Positions 22,623 through 31,319 are shown, counted from the first letter of the stretch. The stretch is 41,818 nucleotides of DNA from Flavonifractor plautii ATCC 29863 (GCF_000239295.1 NZ_JH417853.1:5765-47582), one strand, 5' to 3'. The notes: generated by a model from the letters alone, not told the origin. A program made the numbers and translations.

Positions 22623-24812
22623 ATGGCGAAAACACTGGTTTTGGCGGAAAAGCCCTCGGTAGCTCGGGAATTGGCCCGGGTGCTGGGCTGCAAACAGTCC
22701 GGAGAGGGGTATCTGGAGGGGGAGAAGTACATCGTCACCTGGGCCCTGGGGCACCTGGTGGAGCTGGCGCCCCCGGAGGACTACGACAAGGCGTGGGCCA
22801 AGTGGGATATGCTCACCCTGCCCATGCTGCCCGAGCGGATGAAGACGGTGGTGATCCCCCAGTCCGGCCGGCAGTTCCGGGCCGTCCAGGCCCAGCTTCG
22901 CCGGGGGGACGTGGGCGAGCTGGTCATCGCCACCGACGCAGGCCGGGAGGGGGAGCTGGTGGCCCGGTGGATTCTGGAGAAGGCCGGGTGGAAGGGGCCG
23001 GCCAGGCGCCTGTGGATCTCCTCCCAGACCGACAAGGCCATCCGGGAGGGCTTCGCCCACCTGCGGCCCGCGGCGGAGTACGACAACCTGTTCCGCTCCG
23101 CCCGCGCCCGCAGCGAGGCCGACTGGCTGGTGGGCCTCAACGTCACCCGGGCCCTGACGTGCAGGCACAATGCCCAGCTCTCCGCCGGGCGGGTGCAGAC
23201 CCCCACCCTGGCCCTCATTGTGGAGCGGGAGGAGGCCATCCGCCGCTTCGTCCCCCAGGAGTTCTGGACGGTTACCGCAAAGCTGCCCGGCTTCACCGCC
23301 ACCTGGCGGGATCCGAACGGCCAGGCGCGGCTCTTTGACCGGGAGCGGGCGGAGGAGCTGGCCGCCCGGCTGGCGGGGAAGGAGGGGGTGGTGACCCGCC
23401 TCAGGCGCACCCGCAGGCAGGCACCGCCCCCGGCGGCCTACGACCTCACCGAGCTCCAGCGGGACGCCAACAAGAAGTACGCCTACTCCGCCAAGGAAAC
23501 CCTGGCCATCCTCCAGAACCTCTATGAGATCCATAAGGTGGTCACCTACCCCCGCACCGACTCCCGCTACATCCCCGACGACGTGGTTCCTACCCTGCCG
23601 GAGCGGCTGCGCAGCGTGATGGTGGAGGACTACAAGCCCCTGGCGGCGGAGCTGCTGCGCAGCCGTCCCCTCCAGACCAAATATCTGGTCAACGCCGCCA
23701 AGGTCACCGACCACCACGCCCTCCTCCCCACCGAGGAGCCGGTGGAGCTGTGGCGGCTCACCGGGCCGGAGCGCAACATCTATGATCTGATCGTCCGCCG
23801 CTTCCTGGCCGTGCTGCTGCCCCCCTTCGAGTACGAGGAGGTGGCCCTCACCCTGGAGGTGGAGGGGGAAACCCTCCACGCCAGAGGGAAGGCGGTGCTC
23901 TCCCCAGGCTGGCGGGCGGCCTACGACCGCACCTTTGCCCCGGAGGAGGAGGACGAGGAGGGGGACGAGAAGGAGCAGAGCCTCCCCACCCTGGCGGAGG
24001 GGGAGCGCCTGACCGTCCAGTCCGCCCGGGCCAACCCGGGCAAGACCGCGCCCCCCAAGCGGTACACCGAGGCCACCCTCCTCACCGCCATGGAGCACCC
24101 GGCCGCCCAGGTGGCCGACCGGGAGCAGGGCCGGATTTTGGAGGAGACCGGCGGCCTGGGTACCCCCGCCACCCGGGCGGACATCATCGAGAAGCTGTTT
24201 TCCGCCTTCTATGTGGAGCGGCGGGGAAAGGAGCTGGTACCCACCTCCAAGGGCGTCCAAGTGGTGGGCCTAGCCCCGGAGGAGCTGCGCAGTGCCACCC
24301 TCACCGCCCAGTGGGAGCGCCGCCTGGGGGAGATCGCCCAGGGGCGGGAGCAGGAGGGGGCCTTCGTGGACGAGATGCGGCAGTTTGCCGCCCGGCTGGT
24401 GGCCCAGGTGAAGGCCAGCGACGCGGCCTACCGCCACGACAACCAGACCCGCACCCCCTGCCCCGACTGCGGCAAGTACCTGCTGCGGGTCAAGACCAAG
24501 CGGGGGGAGATGCTGGTGTGCCCCGACCGGGAGTGCGGCTACCGCCGCAGCGTCAAGCAGACCACCAACGCCCGCTGCCCCAACTGCCACAAGAGGATGG
24601 AGCTGCGGGGCGAGGGGGAGAAGCAGCTGTTCGCCTGCGTGTGCGGCTACCGGGAGAAGCTGTCCGACTTCAAGAAGCGGCGGGCCCAGAAGTCTGCGGG
24701 CAAGGGAGACGTGCGCCGCTACCTGGCCCAGCAGGAGCAGCGGGAGGAGAAGGGCTCCTCCGCCCTGGCCGAGCAGTTGGCCAAATGGATGGCGCAGCAG
24801 AAGGGAGATTGA
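22623..24812 (+). CDS. topB: DNA topoisomerase III (type IA)
   Basis: About 729 residues. The Toprim domain carries Glu9 (LVLAEKPSVARELARVLG) and the acidic ATDAGREGELVARWIL (105-109 DAGRE); the active-site tyrosine is Tyr309 in VVTYPRTDSRYIPDD. RYTEATLLTAME and GLGTPATRADIIEKL are typical. The C-terminus holds two zinc-ribbon-like pairs (CPDCGKY...CPDRECGY and CPNCHKRM...CVCGY). It decatenates DNA and relaxes negative supercoils. The frame extends upstream to 22581, but AGGAG is 8 bases before the ATG at 22623. mgtC follows 3 bases later. Confidence 0.94.
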   Translation: MAKTLVLAEKPSVARELARVLGCKQSGEGYLEGEKYIVTWALGHLVELAPPEDYDKAWAKWDMLTLPMLPERMKTVVIPQSGRQFRAVQAQLRRGDVGELVIATDAGREGELVARWILEKAGWKGPARRLWISSQTDKAIREGFAHLRPAAEYDNLFRSARARSEADWLVGLNVTRALTCRHNAQLSAGRVQTPTLALIVEREEAIRRFVPQEFWTVTAKLPGFTATWRDPNGQARLFDRERAEELAARLAGKEGVVTRLRRTRRQAPPPAAYDLTELQRDANKKYAYSAKETLAILQNLYEIHKVVTYPRTDSRYIPDDVVPTLPERLRSVMVEDYKPLAAELLRSRPLQTKYLVNAAKVTDHHALLPTEEPVELWRLTGPERNIYDLIVRRFLAVLLPPFEYEEVALTLEVEGETLHARGKAVLSPGWRAAYDRTFAPEEEDEEGDEKEQSLPTLAEGERLTVQSARANPGKTAPPKRYTEATLLTAMEHPAAQVADREQGRILEETGGLGTPATRADIIEKLFSAFYVERRGKELVPTSKGVQVVGLAPEELRSATLTAQWERRLGEIAQGREQEGAFVDEMRQFAARLVAQVKASDAAYRHDNQTRTPCPDCGKYLLRVKTKRGEMLVCPDRECGYRRSVKQTTNARCPNCHKRMELRGEGEKQLFACVCGYREKLSDFKKRRAQKSAGKGDVRRYLAQQEQREEKGSSALAEQLAKWMAQQKGD

Positions 24813-24815
24813 AGC

Positions 24816-25502
24816 ATGAGCTGGTTTTCGATCCAGGAGCTGGAGTACCTGCTGCGCATTATTCTGGCAGCGGTGTGCGGCGGGGCCATCGGCTTCGAGC
24901 GGGAGCGGCGCTCCAAGAGCGCGGGCATCCGCACTCACATCATTGTGGCCCTATCCGCCGCGCTGATGATGGTGGTGTCCAAGTACGGCTTTTTTGATGT
25001 CATCGGCCTGGGGGGAATCTCTCTGGACGCCTCGCGGGTGGCGGCGGGGGTGGTGACCGCCATCGGCTTTTTGGGCGTGGGGGTCATCTTTACCCACGGG
25101 CGGACGGTCAGCGGCGTCACCACCGCCGCAGGCCTGTGGGCCACTGTTGGGGTGGGCATCGCCGTGGGGGCTGGGCTATACGTCACCGGCGGCGTGGCCA
25201 CGGTGCTGATCGTCCTCTTCCAGGTAATTCTCCACCGCTCATCCCCCCTGGTCAAGACCCAGCGTACGGGCACCGTCGTCCTGGAACTGAGCGAGGCGGA
25301 GAGCGATCCGGCGGAGGTGCGCCGCCTGCTGGAGGAGCGGGTGTCCGCCGTGGAGGGGGTGCGGGTGACCCGCCTGGCAGACGGGAGGGCAGAGGTGAAG
25401 TGCGATGTGCTCTTCCCCGCCGGGTACACCGCCGAGGACATCCTGCGGACACTGAAGGGCATGCCCGCCATCCGTTCGGTGGAGATGCACCATCCGGGCT
25501 GA
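24816..25502 (+). CDS. MgtC/SapB family membrane protein
   Basis: 228 residues. Four to five N-terminal membrane segments hold the MgtC signatures GGAIGFERERRSKSAGIRTHIIVALSAALMM and GFLGVGVIFTHGRTVSGVTTAAGLWATVGVGIAVG, followed by a cytoplasmic ACT-like domain (about 150-228). MgtC proteins are linked to magnesium limitation and, in some bacteria, to control of F-ATPase; the role in Clostridia is not established. The gene follows topB by 3 bases. Confidence 0.9.
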   Translation: MSWFSIQELEYLLRIILAAVCGGAIGFERERRSKSAGIRTHIIVALSAALMMVVSKYGFFDVIGLGGISLDASRVAAGVVTAIGFLGVGVIFTHGRTVSGVTTAAGLWATVGVGIAVGAGLYVTGGVATVLIVLFQVILHRSSPLVKTQRTGTVVLELSEAESDPAEVRRLLEERVSAVEGVRVTRLADGRAEVKCDVLFPAGYTAEDILRTLKGMPAIRSVEMHHPG

Positions 25503-25529
25503 CACAAGAGCGAAAGAGAGGCAGAATGT

Positions 25530-26915
25530 ATGGAAGCGATAATCAGCGGAATCAACTGGCTGGATGACTTCATCTGGGGCATGCCTATGATCGTGCTGCT
25601 GCTGGGCACCCATCTGTTTATGACAGTGCGCACAGGCTTCATTCAGCGCAAGACCTTTACCGGTATCCGTCTGTCCGTGCGCAAGGACCAAGACGCCCCC
25701 GGCGATGTGAGCCAGTTCCAGGCCCTCACCACCGCCCTGGCGTCCACCATCGGCACGGGCAACATCATCGGTGTGGGTACCGCCATATTCCTGGGCGGCC
25801 CTGGTGCGGTGTTCTGGTGCTGGCTTGCCGGCGTGTTCGGAATCGCCACCAAGTACGCCGAGTCCCTTATCGCCGTAAAGTACCGGGTTCGCACCCCCGA
25901 CGGGAGGATGCAGGGCGGTGCCATGTACGCCCTGGAACGGGGACTGAACCTGAAGTGGCTGGGGGTGCTCTTCGCCGCCCTGGCTGCCCTGGCCTCCTTC
26001 GGCATCGGCTGCGGTACCCAGATCAACGCTATCGCCGAGGTCATTGAGAACAACATACCCGTGGGTATTCCGCCCATCGCGATCGGCGTCGTGGGCGGCC
26101 TTCTCACCGGCGTGGTCATCATCGGCGGTATCCAGTCCATCGCCAGCGTGTGCGAGAAGCTGGTGCCCTTTATGGCGGCTTTCTACGTGCTGGGGTGTAT
26201 CATCATTCTGGCGATCAACTGGGACTTCCTGGCCCCCGCCGTGTCCACCATTCTCCGGCTGGCTTTCACCCCCGGCGCGGCGGCGGGCGGACTGGTAGGG
26301 CAGGGGCTCATGGCAGCCATGCGCTTCGGCGTGGCACGGGGGCTGTTCTCCAATGAGTCGGGCATGGGCTCCGCCCCACTGGTGGCCTCCGCCGCACAGA
26401 CCCGTAACCCGGTGCGGCAGGCTCTGGTATCTGCCACCGGCACCTTCTGGGACACTGTGGTGGTGTGCCTTATGACCGGTCTGGTGCTGGTCACTACCAT
26501 CATGAAGAACCCCGCCATCGACATGGCACAGATATCCGACGGCGGCCAACTCACTACCCTGGCCTTTGCACAGATCCCCGTACTCGGGCCTGTAATCCTG
26601 GTAGTGGGCATCATCACTTTCGCCTGGTCCACCATCCTGGGCTGGTCCTACTACGGCGAGCGGTGCGCCCAGTACCTATGGGGCAAGAGGGCCCTGCTGC
26701 CCTATAAGCTGGTATTCGTCGCCGTGGTGGTGGTTGGCCCGGTGTTGGCCCTGGATCTGGTGTGGACCATCGCTGATATCCTTAACGCCCTCATGGCCAT
26801 CCCCAACCTGGTCGCCGTCCTGCTGCTGAGCGGGGTGGTTGCCCGGGAGACCAGGCACTATTTGGGGAATCTGGACGAGGTAGACCAGACTGAAATTCCA
26901 CGCGTAGACAAATGA
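25530..26915 (+). CDS. Sodium:alanine (AGCS) symporter family protein
   Basis: 461 residues with about ten membrane segments. Signatures include FQALTTALASTIGTGNIIGVGTAI, GGPGAVFWCW, KYAESLIAVKYR, and RFGVARGLFSNESGMGSAP (the AGCS family NESGMGSAP motif). It imports alanine or glycine with sodium. It lies 27 bases after the mgtC gene with GAGG about 10 bases before the ATG. A weak stem (26915-26930) and T-run follow. Confidence 0.93.
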   Translation: MEAIISGINWLDDFIWGMPMIVLLLGTHLFMTVRTGFIQRKTFTGIRLSVRKDQDAPGDVSQFQALTTALASTIGTGNIIGVGTAIFLGGPGAVFWCWLAGVFGIATKYAESLIAVKYRVRTPDGRMQGGAMYALERGLNLKWLGVLFAALAALASFGIGCGTQINAIAEVIENNIPVGIPPIAIGVVGGLLTGVVIIGGIQSIASVCEKLVPFMAAFYVLGCIIILAINWDFLAPAVSTILRLAFTPGAAAGGLVGQGLMAAMRFGVARGLFSNESGMGSAPLVASAAQTRNPVRQALVSATGTFWDTVVVCLMTGLVLVTTIMKNPAIDMAQISDGGQLTTLAFAQIPVLGPVILVVGIITFAWSTILGWSYYGERCAQYLWGKRALLPYKLVFVAVVVVGPVLALDLVWTIADILNALMAIPNLVAVLLLSGVVARETRHYLGNLDEVDQTEIPRVDK

Positions 26916-26940
26916 GAAGTCAAAACTTCTTCACATTTTT
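26915..26940 (+). terminator. Weak terminator after the AGCS gene
   Basis: AGAAGT (26915-26920) and ACTTCT (26925-26930) form a 6-pair stem starting at the stop codon; TTTTT follows at 26936-26940. The stem is AT-rich and short. Confidence 0.4.
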
Positions 26941-26999
26941 GAACCATGGGTGTATGCTTCCTAATGTAAAAATTATTTGACATGTGGAGGTATACATTT

Positions 27000-27299
27000 A
27001 TGAAAGGAATCCGTAAGATGGATGAGATGGAGCTGCAGATCACCCTGCGCGCCAGCCGTGCCGCCTGGTTCTTCCTGGTGCTGGCCCTGGTGGTCTGGTC
27101 GGTGTGGGAGGCATTTCACGGAGGGGACACTACCCTGCCCGCCTTCCTGCTGGGGGCCCAGGTAATGATTTTTTGCCTGGTGCAGTGGATCGACCGGGCC
27201 AGAGCGGGGGACGACCGGGTAAAGCGGGAATTTGTACTGTGGGTTATTCTCACTGTGGCCCTGTTAACATTTTCACTGCTGCTGGTGCTGGGCGGATAA
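27000..27299 (+). CDS. Small membrane protein paired with an HTH regulator
   Basis: 99 residues, starting MKGIRKMDEMELQITLRASR, with three hydrophobic segments (about 21-38, 48-64 and 78-97). TGGAGG ends 10 bases before the ATG at 27000. Small membrane proteins of this type, beginning KMDEME and followed by a compact Cro-like regulator, are common in Firmicutes, with unknown role. A possible promoter is TTGAAC (26939-26944), 17 bases, TAATGT (26962-26967). Its stop overlaps the start of the regulator frame (ATAA). Confidence 0.8.
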   Translation: MKGIRKMDEMELQITLRASRAAWFFLVLALVVWSVWEAFHGGDTTLPAFLLGAQVMIFCLVQWIDRARAGDDRVKREFVLWVILTVALLTFSLLLVLGG

Positions 27300-27490
27300 A
27301 GAACAAGGTCAAGGAGCTGCGTAAGGCCCGCGGCCTGCGGCAGGAGGACGTAGCCGCCCTGCTGGGGGTGAGCCGCCAGACCGTCAACGCCGTCGAAAGC
27401 GACAAGTACGGCCCCACTCTGGCCTTGGGTATGAAGCTGGCCCGCCTGCTGGAGACCCCGGTGGAAGAGCTGTTTACCCTAGAGGGCTGA
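27296..27490 (+). CDS. Cro/CI-type HTH regulator (YozG-like), apparent ATA start
   Basis: 64 residues of a minimal HTH_3 protein: KVKELRKARGLRQEDVAALLGVSRQTVNAVESDKYGPTLALG and a short C-terminal helix. This group normally starts MKNKVKELR; here the matching codon is ATA (27296-27298), which overlaps the TAA stop of the membrane protein gene. No ATG, GTG or TTG lies in frame nearby; the frame only reaches a GTG at 27104 within the membrane gene. Either ATA initiates by coupling to the upstream gene or an ATGA junction has mutated to ATAA. A terminator follows immediately. Confidence 0.75.
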   Translation: MKNKVKELRKARGLRQEDVAALLGVSRQTVNAVESDKYGPTLALGMKLARLLETPVEELFTLEG

Positions 27491-27527
27491 GAACGCCCCC
27501 CGAACTGATTCGGTTCGGGGGGCGTTC
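27491..27527 (+). terminator. Stem-loop after the HTH gene
   Basis: A perfect 15-base inverted repeat (27491-27505 with 27513-27527), loop TGATTCG, begins at the stop codon of the HTH gene. It is very GC-rich and has no T-tract, so it could be a terminator or a 3'-end stabiliser. Confidence 0.6.
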
Positions 27528-27629
27528 CCGCGCCGTAACCATTTGAGAGGAATTTGTAACGTTTTTTAGAAGAATTATGTCAACAAAAGTGGTACACTGT
27601 ATCCACCTGACCGACATGAGGTGTATCAA

Positions 27630-28610
27630 ATGCGGATAAATAACACAGCGGCCTTCGCTCTGGCCGGAGTGATCGCCCTCACCCTGGCGGGCTGCGGGGA
27701 GACCCTTCCGCCGCCCACCCCTTCGGAGCAACCGGAGGCGACAGGCGCTCCGCAACCGGCCGTGGAGCATGGCTTCACCTTCGCGGAACTGAGGCAGTAT
27801 GAGTTTGTGTTTGCCAGCGGCGCGGGGAGCTGGGGCACGGTGCTGTATGTGAGGCCGGACGGCAGCTTTTATGGCGAGTACCACGACACCGACATGGGGG
27901 GTGGAGAGCCGGACATCCGTGCGGTGCAGTGGAACTGCAAATTTACCGGCCGGTTTGCCCAGCCGGTGCAGGTGAACGACTACACCTACTCCATGGGCAT
28001 CGCTGAGATCAGCTATGAGAAAGAGGCGGGCACCGAAGAGGTGATTGATGGCATCCAGTACTACTATACCGCCCCCTACGGCCTGGAGGATGCGGAGGAG
28101 ATTCTGGTCTATCTGCCCGGCGCGCCCCTGGGCGAGCTGCCCCAGGAGTTCCGGGGCTGGGTGGGGTACTACGAGAACACCAGGGATAAGTTGCCCTTCT
28201 ACGCCTTGAATAACGAGGCGCACCAGCAGGGCTTTGAGAGCTATGACTGGGTGGAGCGCGTCCGAACCGACGTGGAGTGGGCGGAGGAGACGGCGGCGGA
28301 ATACGAAACGAAGATCCTGGAGGACACCTCCCTGAGCCAGGGGGAGCTCAACGAGTTATCGGCGCAGATGTTCGACCTGTGGGACATCCAGCTCAACGAG
28401 GTATGGGCCGTCTTGCGGCAGATGCTGCCTCAGGCGGACATGGAGGCCCTGACGGCGGAGGAGCTGGAGTGGATCGCCTGGAAGGAGGAGCAGCTCGCCC
28501 GGACGGGCGAGGAGGCGGGCGGCGGCTCTCTGGCGATTATGCTCCAGGCCCAGCGGGCGGCGGAGCTGACCCGGGAGCGGGTCTATGTGCTGCTGGAATA
28601 TCTTGCATGA
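27630..28610 (+). CDS. Lipoprotein with LprI/DUF1311-like C-terminal domain
   Basis: About 326 residues. A signal peptide with lipobox LAGC (Cys22) is followed by a Pro/Glu-rich linker, then a middle domain (about 45-190) with strand-rich sequence that I do not recognise. The C-terminal part (about 215-326) has the spacing of LprI-like proteins: LNELSAQMFDLWDIQLNEVWAVLR, EELEWIAWKEEQLARTGEE, GGSLAIMLQAQRAAELTRERVYVLLEYL, but lacks the usual disulfide cysteines. LprI-like domains inhibit lysozyme in mycobacteria; the function here is unproven. The ATG at 27630 has GAGGTG 9 bases upstream; a GTG at 27621 is less likely. A strong terminator follows. Confidence 0.7.
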   Translation: MRINNTAAFALAGVIALTLAGCGETLPPPTPSEQPEATGAPQPAVEHGFTFAELRQYEFVFASGAGSWGTVLYVRPDGSFYGEYHDTDMGGGEPDIRAVQWNCKFTGRFAQPVQVNDYTYSMGIAEISYEKEAGTEEVIDGIQYYYTAPYGLEDAEEILVYLPGAPLGELPQEFRGWVGYYENTRDKLPFYALNNEAHQQGFESYDWVERVRTDVEWAEETAAEYETKILEDTSLSQGELNELSAQMFDLWDIQLNEVWAVLRQMLPQADMEALTAEELEWIAWKEEQLARTGEEAGGGSLAIMLQAQRAAELTRERVYVLLEYLA

Positions 28611-28617
28611 CAAAGCA

Positions 28618-28658
28618 CGGGTGGGCGCGGCAGTTTGCCGTGCCCACCCGCGTTTTTT
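28618..28658 (+). terminator. Intrinsic terminator after the lipoprotein gene
   Basis: CGGGTGGGC (28618-28626) pairs with GCCCACCCG (28642-28650), with CGGCA/TGCCG inside after one G-T pair; TTTTTT follows at 28653-28658. It lies 8 bases after the stop and just precedes the end of the convergent gene. Confidence 0.85.
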
Positions 28659-28659
28659 G

Positions 28660-30678
28660 CTATACCGGCGAATGGTACTGGGCCGCGTACTCCGGGTAGA
28701 GGGCGGTCAGCTCCGCCGAAATGGCCTGGTACTCCTCCGGCGCGATGTCCCGCGTCCGCTCGTAGACGTACACCGTCACCCCGTCCTGGAGGGGGAAGGA
28801 AACGTCCAGCCGCCGGTAGGCGGTGCCGATGCCGGTGCCCTCCAGCACCGGCTGGGCCAGGACGGTGACCAGGTGCTGGTTTTGCTCCCCCAGGTGGTAC
28901 TGAATGGGGTCGGCCACGATGAGGTAGTCGCACTCCAGGGCGGCCCAGGAGAAGCCGTCCCGCTTGTCCACCGAGGCGAAGGTGGCGACGGCGGTTTTGG
29001 GGCCCTCCGGCTGGGGAATGCCCGCCGAACGGAGGGTGTTGTCAAGGATGCTGGAGTTGAAGACGAAGGAGGAGGCGATCACCGCCGCTGTCTTTGGCTC
29101 CTGGGCGGACAGTCCATCCACATACACCCGCAGGGCCACCAACTGGGCCAGATCGCTCCGCTGGGGCGGGGCGTAGGTGAAGGTGGGCAGGGGGGCCAGG
29201 GAGCCGATCTCCTGGGGGCTGGCGGGCTGGGGCCGGGGGAGGAGGGAGCTGCCCAGCATGCACAGGGCCAGAACCCAGGCCCCCGCCCGGACGGGTCTGC
29301 GGGCGGGCAGGGCCTCCAGCCCCAGGGCCAGGGCGGCGCACAGGGCGGGCAGATAGAGCAGCAGGTGCTGCTGCCCGTGGGACTGCACCCGGGTGAACAG
29401 GAGCAGGCACAGCACCGGCTGCGCCAGGGTGAGCAGGGCCGTGTACCGGGCGGCAGGCCGCCGGAGGAGGCACCACACCACGCACACAAGGGCGGCGGCC
29501 ATGAGCACCCAGCCGAAGTAGCGGCACAGCATCACCGCGTCCACCCACCGGCCCTGGTCGTAGGCCGAGTAGGTGTCAAAGTAGTTGGAGCGCAGTACCT
29601 GTTCAACCAGGAAGCTCTGCCCGAAGAACAGGGAGCACACCACGCCGGAGGCGGCCATGGCGGCAAAGGACTTCCACTGACTGCGGCGCACCGCCAGGGC
29701 GGCCAGGGATGCCAGCCCGAAGGACACGGTAAAGAAGAAGAAGTACCGCCGCAGCAGGAACACCAGGGTGAGCAGGGCCCCGGTGAGGATGCCGCGGGCC
29801 GACTGAGGGCGCTCTTGATCGGTGTAGATCACAAAGGCCCAGATGCCGGCCCCCGCCGCCGCCACGTCCACAAAGCCGGTCAGCCCGGTGTAGAGCAGCA
29901 TAGGGGTGGCGCAGGCCAGCAGCAGGCCGCCCCGGCGTACCCGCCGGGCCAGGGCCGCCATGCCCGCCAGGGCGGGCAGGACGTAGAGGTTGGCGATGGC
30001 GAAGAGGTAGACGTACCGCCCGGTACCCAGCACCCGCATCACCAGGGAGATGGGCCAGGAGAGCAGGTAGTTGTACTCCTGGGTGATGACACTCTGGAGC
30101 ACCAGCCGCACCTGGGCCAGATCCAGGTTCTGACCCGCCAGCATGGTGCTGGAGCTCCAATAGATGTTGCTATCCCAGTAGTAGACCGTGGCGGAGCCCG
30201 CGGCGTAGAGGGCGGTGAGAACGTTCACCGCCAGGGCCAGCAGCAGCAGCCACCTCCCGCGGGGCAGCTCCAGGCGGCCGAACCGCCGGGCGGCGGTGGC
30301 CAGGGCCAGCACGACGCCCGCCAGTACCAGCCCGCTGCCCAGGGCGCAGGCCAGCCGGAAGGGGAGGCGCCCGATAGCCATATCTCCCTCGGAGAAGAGG
30401 CCGTAGCTGGTATCCAGCAAAGCCCCAAGGAAAAAGGCCGCCCCAGCCAGCAGGGCGGTCCTCCAGGTGGGGCCGAACGGGAGCAGCAGGCGGGGGACCA
30501 GCCGGAGCCGCCGCGCCGCTCCCACCACCAGGGCGGCCAGCGCCGCGGCGGCGGCCAGAATGGCCGGGCCGGGCACGCGGCCGTATAGCACGGCCCAAAG
30601 ACGCACCAGAGCCAGGCCGGACAGGCAGCCCCACGCCGCCAGTCCGGCCAGTCCCTGGAGCAGGGTGCGCGGCTTCAT
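28660..30678 (-). CDS. Large GT-C-like integral membrane protein
   Basis: 672 residues with about 12 to 13 membrane segments over the first 470 residues, then a soluble C-terminal domain. A conserved-looking acidic motif after an early helix, YYWDSNIYWSSS (Asp about 169), resembles the first-loop aspartate of GT-C glycosyltransferases that use polyprenyl-phosphate sugars (GT39/83 type). Overall similarity cannot be judged by eye, so glycosyltransferase is an inference. It lies 2 bases after the HIT gene and is probably co-transcribed with it. Codon bias is very GC-rich like its neighbours. Confidence 0.7.
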   Translation of the reverse strand: MKPRTLLQGLAGLAAWGCLSGLALVRLWAVLYGRVPGPAILAAAAALAALVVGAARRLRLVPRLLLPFGPTWRTALLAGAAFFLGALLDTSYGLFSEGDMAIGRLPFRLACALGSGLVLAGVVLALATAARRFGRLELPRGRWLLLLALAVNVLTALYAAGSATVYYWDSNIYWSSSTMLAGQNLDLAQVRLVLQSVITQEYNYLLSWPISLVMRVLGTGRYVYLFAIANLYVLPALAGMAALARRVRRGGLLLACATPMLLYTGLTGFVDVAAAGAGIWAFVIYTDQERPQSARGILTGALLTLVFLLRRYFFFFTVSFGLASLAALAVRRSQWKSFAAMAASGVVCSLFFGQSFLVEQVLRSNYFDTYSAYDQGRWVDAVMLCRYFGWVLMAAALVCVVWCLLRRPAARYTALLTLAQPVLCLLLFTRVQSHGQQHLLLYLPALCAALALGLEALPARRPVRAGAWVLALCMLGSSLLPRPQPASPQEIGSLAPLPTFTYAPPQRSDLAQLVALRVYVDGLSAQEPKTAAVIASSFVFNSSILDNTLRSAGIPQPEGPKTAVATFASVDKRDGFSWAALECDYLIVADPIQYHLGEQNQHLVTVLAQPVLEGTGIGTAYRRLDVSFPLQDGVTVYVYERTRDIAPEEYQAISAELTALYPEYAAQYHSPV

Positions 30679-30680
30679 AC

Positions 30681-31019
30681 TCAGCCGGGAGGCCAGGTCA
30701 TGTCCCGGCCCGCCAGCACGTGGAAGTGCAGGTGGTGCACGGACTGGCCGGCCTGCTCGCCGCAGTTGGAGACCACCCGGAAATCGGTGATGCCCAGTTC
30801 CTTCGTCACCCGAGAGATGACCTCAAAGGCGTGGGCCACCACGGCGGAATTTTCCGGGGAGATCTCCCCGCAGGAGCCGATGTGGGCCTTGGGGATGACC
30901 AGGAAATGGGTGGGTGCCTGGGGGTCGATGTCGTAAAAGGCGTACACCAGCTCGTCCTCGTAAACCTTGTTGGAGGGGATCTCCCCCGCCGCGATTTTGC
31001 AAAACAGACAATCGCTCAT
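30681..31019 (-). CDS. HIT-family nucleotide-binding protein (HinT-like)
   Basis: 112 residues. The catalytic HxHxH motif is at about 96-100 in GQSVHHLHFHVLAGRD, with the N-terminal CLFCKIAAGEIPSNKVYED (Cys4/Cys7), FYDIDPQAPTHFLVIPKAH and NCGEQAGQSV. HinT-type enzymes hydrolyse purine nucleoside phosphoramidates or adenylates. AAAAGGAGGA is about 6 bases before the ATG, and a good promoter lies at 31052-31080. It heads a two-gene unit with the GT-C-like gene. Confidence 0.95.
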   Translation of the reverse strand: MSDCLFCKIAAGEIPSNKVYEDELVYAFYDIDPQAPTHFLVIPKAHIGSCGEISPENSAVVAHAFEVISRVTKELGITDFRVVSNCGEQAGQSVHHLHFHVLAGRDMTWPPG

Positions 31020-31051
31020 GCTATATCCTCCTTTTCCGCGGATTTGACTCT

Positions 31052-31080
31052 AGTATAGCACACAGGAAGCGGAATGTCAT
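31052..31080 (-). promoter_or_regulatory. Promoter of the HIT gene
   Basis: Minus-strand ATGACA, 17 bases, TATACT (plus-strand TGTCAT at 31075-31080 and AGTATA at 31052-31057). It matches five of six bases in each element and lies 33 bases before the start codon. Confidence 0.65.
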
Positions 31081-31093
31081 TCCTTTGAGGCGG

Positions 31094-31130
31094 AAAAAAT
31101 CGGGGGCCGCGGATGCTTCCGCGGCCCCCG
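31094..31130 (-). terminator. Terminator of the DUF4250 gene
   Basis: Perfect 13-base arms (31101-31113 and 31118-31130) around a tetraloop; the minus-strand product is followed by ATTTTTT. It lies 9 bases after the DUF4250 stop. Confidence 0.85.
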
Positions 31131-31139
31131 TTCGTGCGC

Positions 31140-31319
31140 TCAACAGGAGACAAATTGATTCCGCTCCGGGCTGTACCGGCAGTCGATGGCGGCCAGCCGC
31201 CGGCTGACCTCGCCCACGTCGATCTGGAGGTCGTCGCATAGAGCGTCCAGTGTGGGGTAAAAGTCCCGCAGCTTGGTATTGAGGTAACTGAGCAGAATCA
31301 TAGGGTCCTGGGGAAGCAT
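31140..31319 (-). CDS. DUF4250 domain protein
   Basis: 59 residues: MLPQDPMILLSYLNTKLRDF, then LDALCDDLQIDVGEVSRRLA and the C-terminal YSPERNQFV. This is close to the DUF4250 family consensus (MLPxDPxMLLSxVNTKLRD, ERNQFV). The function is unknown. AAAGGAG lies 10 bases before the ATG; the frame is open further upstream without a ribosome site. Confidence 0.85.
   Translation of the reverse strand: MLPQDPMILLSYLNTKLRDFYPTLDALCDDLQIDVGEVSRRLAAIDCRYSPERNQFVSC

Noticed and set aside
22608-24260. 550-residue minus-strand frame opposite topB
   Set aside because: Antisense shadow of topB; composition is a GC artefact and there is no start signal.
28585-30588. 667-residue plus-strand frame opposite the GT-C-like gene
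   Set aside because: Gln/Gly/His-rich antisense shadow; the real gene on the other strand has clear membrane segments and a ribosome site context.
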